Shown here piece after piece: positions 8,213 through 9,817 of a DNA stretch of 9,817 bases. Numbering within the stretch: position 1 is the first letter of the stretch; every line of letters starts with the position of its first letter. Both the position numbers and the translations under genes were made by a program. The DNA comes from Burkholderiales bacterium (GTDB lineage: Bacteria; Pseudomonadota; Gammaproteobacteria; Burkholderiales; Burkholderiaceae_C): positions 1 through 9,817 of the forward strand of contig JAGWTL010000090.1 of NCBI GenBank assembly GCA_028869035.1, in the 5' to 3' direction. The notes beneath the pieces are model-generated. The model was not told where the DNA came from. It saw nothing but the letters and a program-made list of their open reading frames with translations, and made no database searches.

Positions 8213-8287
8213 CATGCCCCAGGGTATGCCACACTCAACTCACAGCCCCAACTGCCGATAAGCTCAGTAACACCCTCCCGCAAACCC

Positions 8288-8665
8288 ATGACGCCGCGCC
8301 TCCTGCTCATCACCGCCTTGGCCCTGCTACTGGCCGCATGCGACATCCCCGGCATGGGCCCGGACCCGCGCATCGCCATGCGCGAAGCCGAGGCCAAGGC
8401 CATCGGCGGCGCTTGCCGCTACGCCCTGCGCGGTATCGAGGAGTGCTACCTGCTCAATCCCAAGGCCCTGAAGACGGCTGTCTTCGACGGCTGGCGCGAG
8501 ATGGACCAGTACATGCGGGACAACAAGATCGAAGGCCAGCTCACCCCCACCGCCGAAAGCAAGGAAGCGGCCGAAGAGCAGAAGCCCGCTGCCAGCGCCG
8601 AGAAGAAGCCGGAAAAGCCGGCCACGACCGTCAAGCCCGCCGTGGCGGACAAGAAACCCTCCTGA
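8288..8665 (+). CDS. Small predicted lipoprotein of unknown function
   Basis: The 125-residue product begins MTPRLLLITALALLLAAC, a lipoprotein signal peptide with a lipobox (LAAC) and the lipidated Cys at residue 18, so it should be anchored in an envelope membrane. The middle (about residues 25-75) looks structured, with CRYALRGIEECYLLNPKALK and GWREMDQYMRDNKIEGQLTP. It contains two further cysteines that could form a disulfide. The last 45 residues or so are Lys/Glu/Ala/Pro-rich and probably disordered. I do not recognise the family. No clear Shine-Dalgarno or promoter is visible in the 75 bp upstream. Its end is 10 bp from the convergent rlmD stop. Confidence 0.8.
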   Translation: MTPRLLLITALALLLAACDIPGMGPDPRIAMREAEAKAIGGACRYALRGIEECYLLNPKALKTAVFDGWREMDQYMRDNKIEGQLTPTAESKEAAEEQKPAASAEKKPEKPATTVKPAVADKKPS

Positions 8666-8680
8666 TCCCGACCGATCAGG
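8661..8680. repeat. Inverted repeat spanning two convergent stop codons
   Basis: CCTGATC (8661-8667) and GATCAGG (8674-8680) are exact reverse complements separated by CCGACC. The arms contain the TGA of the lipoprotein (8663-8665) and, on the other strand, the TGA of rlmD (8676-8678). No T-tract follows on either strand, so it is a weak terminator candidate at most. Confidence 0.55.
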
Positions 8681-9817
8681 CCAGCTCGAACACCGCCATG
8701 CTCTCGACGTGCGCGGTGTGCGGGAACATGTTCACCACCCCCGCCGCCGTGCAGCGGTAACCCGCCTGGTGCACCAGCAGGCCGGCATCGCGCGCCAGCG
8801 TGGCCGGGTTGCAGCTCACGTAGACGATGCGCCGCGGCGGCGTCCAGCCCTGCGCCCCCGGCGTGGCCGGATGGTTGGCGGGATCCACCTGCTGCTGGTG
8901 CAGGTCGGCCAGCGTCTTGGCCAGGGCAAAGGCCCCCTCGCGCGGTGGATCCACCAGCCACTTCTCGGCCACACCATCCTGGATCAGCAGCTCGGGTGTC
9001 ATCTCGAAGAGGTTGCGCGCCACGAAATCCGTCGCCGCCAGGGCCTGACCCTCGGGACGAGTCGTCTGATTCAGCCGCAAGTTCTCGCGCGAGCGCGCCA
9101 CCAGCGTCTCGCTGCCCTCGATGCCCAGCACCTCGCACGCCTGCGTGGCAATCGGCAGGGTGAAGTTGCCCAGGCCGCAAAACCAGTCGATCACCCGCTC
9201 GTTTTTCTGCGCCTCCAGCAGGCGCAGCGCGCGCGCGACCAGCACGCGGTTGATGTGCGGATTGACCTGGGTGAAATCGGTGGGTTTGAAGGGCATGGTG
9301 ATGCCGAATTCGGGCAGGGCGTAGCTCAGCGGCAGAGCATCCGGCGTGTCGTCCAGGAGGTGCACGGTGTCCGGCCCCTTGGGCTGCAGCCACCATTGCA
9401 CACCCGGGTTCAGGGTCGCAAAAGCGCGTAATTTTTCGAGATCCCCTGCACTCAGGGGCTCCAGGTGCCGCAGCACCAGGGCCGTGACCGCATCGCCGCA
9501 GGCCAGTTCGATCTGCGGACAGGTCTCGATGGCATCGAGCGAGCCGACCAGGGCGCGCAGCGGCATCAGCATGGCGCTCACGTGCGGGGGCAGCACGGGG
9601 CACACCGCCATGTCGGCCACATAGCGGCTCTTGCGCTCGTGAAAACCCACCAGCACCGTGCCCTTTTTGCGCACGTGGCGCACCGACAGGCGGGCGCGGT
9701 AGCGGTAGCCCCAGGCCGGGCCTTCGATGGGACGCAGCACGGTCTCGGCCCGCACCTTGCCCAGGTGCCAGAGGTTGTCCTCCAGCACGCGCTGCTTGAC
9801 GGCCACCTGTGCACTGG
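8676..9817 (-). CDS. rlmD: 23S rRNA (uracil-1939-C5)-methyltransferase RlmD, N-terminus outside window
   Basis: RlmD uses S-adenosylmethionine to make m5U1939 in 23S rRNA. The visible part begins in-frame at the right edge (SAQVAVKQRVLEDNLWHLGKV), without a true start. The N-terminal TRAM domain and the first three [4Fe-4S] cysteines lie outside. The fourth cluster Cys is seen in MAVCPVLPP (codon 9600-9602). The SAM-binding motif VIDWFCGLGNFTLPIA lies near 9148-9194, followed by GIEGSETLV and LVDPPREGA. The catalytic Cys is in VYVSCNPATLARD (codon 8811-8813). The C-terminus ends HVESMAVFELA, typical of the family. A GTG at 9804-9806 could be taken for a start, but the sequence upstream continues the family alignment. 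RlmD is preferred over TrmA and RlmC because of the PFKPTDFTQVNPHIN and SCNPATLARD forms. Confidence 0.93.
   Translation of the reverse strand, partial: SAQVAVKQRVLEDNLWHLGKVRAETVLRPIEGPAWGYRYRARLSVRHVRKKGTVLVGFHERKSRYVADMAVCPVLPPHVSAMLMPLRALVGSLDAIETCPQIELACGDAVTALVLRHLEPLSAGDLEKLRAFATLNPGVQWWLQPKGPDTVHLLDDTPDALPLSYALPEFGITMPFKPTDFTQVNPHINRVLVARALRLLEAQKNERVIDWFCGLGNFTLPIATQACEVLGIEGSETLVARSRENLRLNQTTRPEGQALAATDFVARNLFEMTPELLIQDGVAEKWLVDPPREGAFALAKTLADLHQQQVDPANHPATPGAQGWTPPRRIVYVSCNPATLARDAGLLVHQAGYRCTAAGVVNMFPHTAHVESMAVFELA

Noticed and set aside
7283..8215. A long N-terminal extension (to 446 codons) of the GlcG/HbpS-like frame, antisense to the BI-1 family gene
   Set aside because: The extension is the antisense of a well-supported membrane protein gene and has no family resemblance. 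The family domain starts at MQTKS (7282).

Overview
The window is high-GC DNA with compact operons. It looks like a chromosomal segment of a betaproteobacterium of the order Burkholderiales, probably Comamonadaceae-like. The evidence is the divergent ppsA/ppsR pair, the tonB-exbB-exbD-hemP order and the overall protein style; the genus cannot be fixed from this sequence alone.

Layout. (1) 1-3403: ppsA (phosphoenolpyruvate synthase, minus strand, last residues cut off by the window edge) is divergent from ppsR, which encodes the kinase/pyrophosphorylase that switches PpsA off and on. They share a 215-bp intergenic region. (2) 3435-4540: a decayed stretch. A PKHD-type Fe(II)/2-oxoglutarate hydroxylase (piuC/ybiX family) lacks its N-terminus and has several frame breaks. 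The N-terminal half of an FMN-dependent alpha-hydroxy-acid oxidase follows, also frameshifted and truncated. (3) 4598-4785: a perfect 15-bp inverted repeat, then a Fur-box-like operator over a likely promoter, then a possible very small ORF. (4) 4786-6830: an iron/heme uptake operon, tonB-exbB-exbD-hemP, closed by a GC-rich hairpin terminator. (5) 6875-7282: a GlcG/HbpS-family (DUF336) protein on the minus strand. (6) 7472-8212: a seven-helix Bax-inhibitor-1 family protein with its own strong ribosome binding site and a textbook terminator. (7) 8288-8665: a small predicted lipoprotein of unknown function. (8) 8676-9817: rlmD, the 23S rRNA U1939 methyltransferase, on the minus strand and missing its N-terminus at the window edge.

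How the genes work together. PpsR controls PpsA at the PEP/pyruvate node. TonB-ExbB-ExbD couples the proton motive force to outer-membrane iron/siderophore/heme receptors. HemP ties that operon to heme uptake, and the Fur-like site suggests repression when iron is sufficient. The broken piuC beside it belongs to a family often found next to TonB-dependent siderophore receptors, so this may be the remnant of a larger iron-acquisition locus.

I found no convincing new multi-gene system. The points most worth checking are the decayed piuC/oxidase block with its accidental reading-frame fusion, the 15-bp hairpin before the Fur-controlled promoter, and the tiny hydrophobic ORF between the Fur box and tonB.
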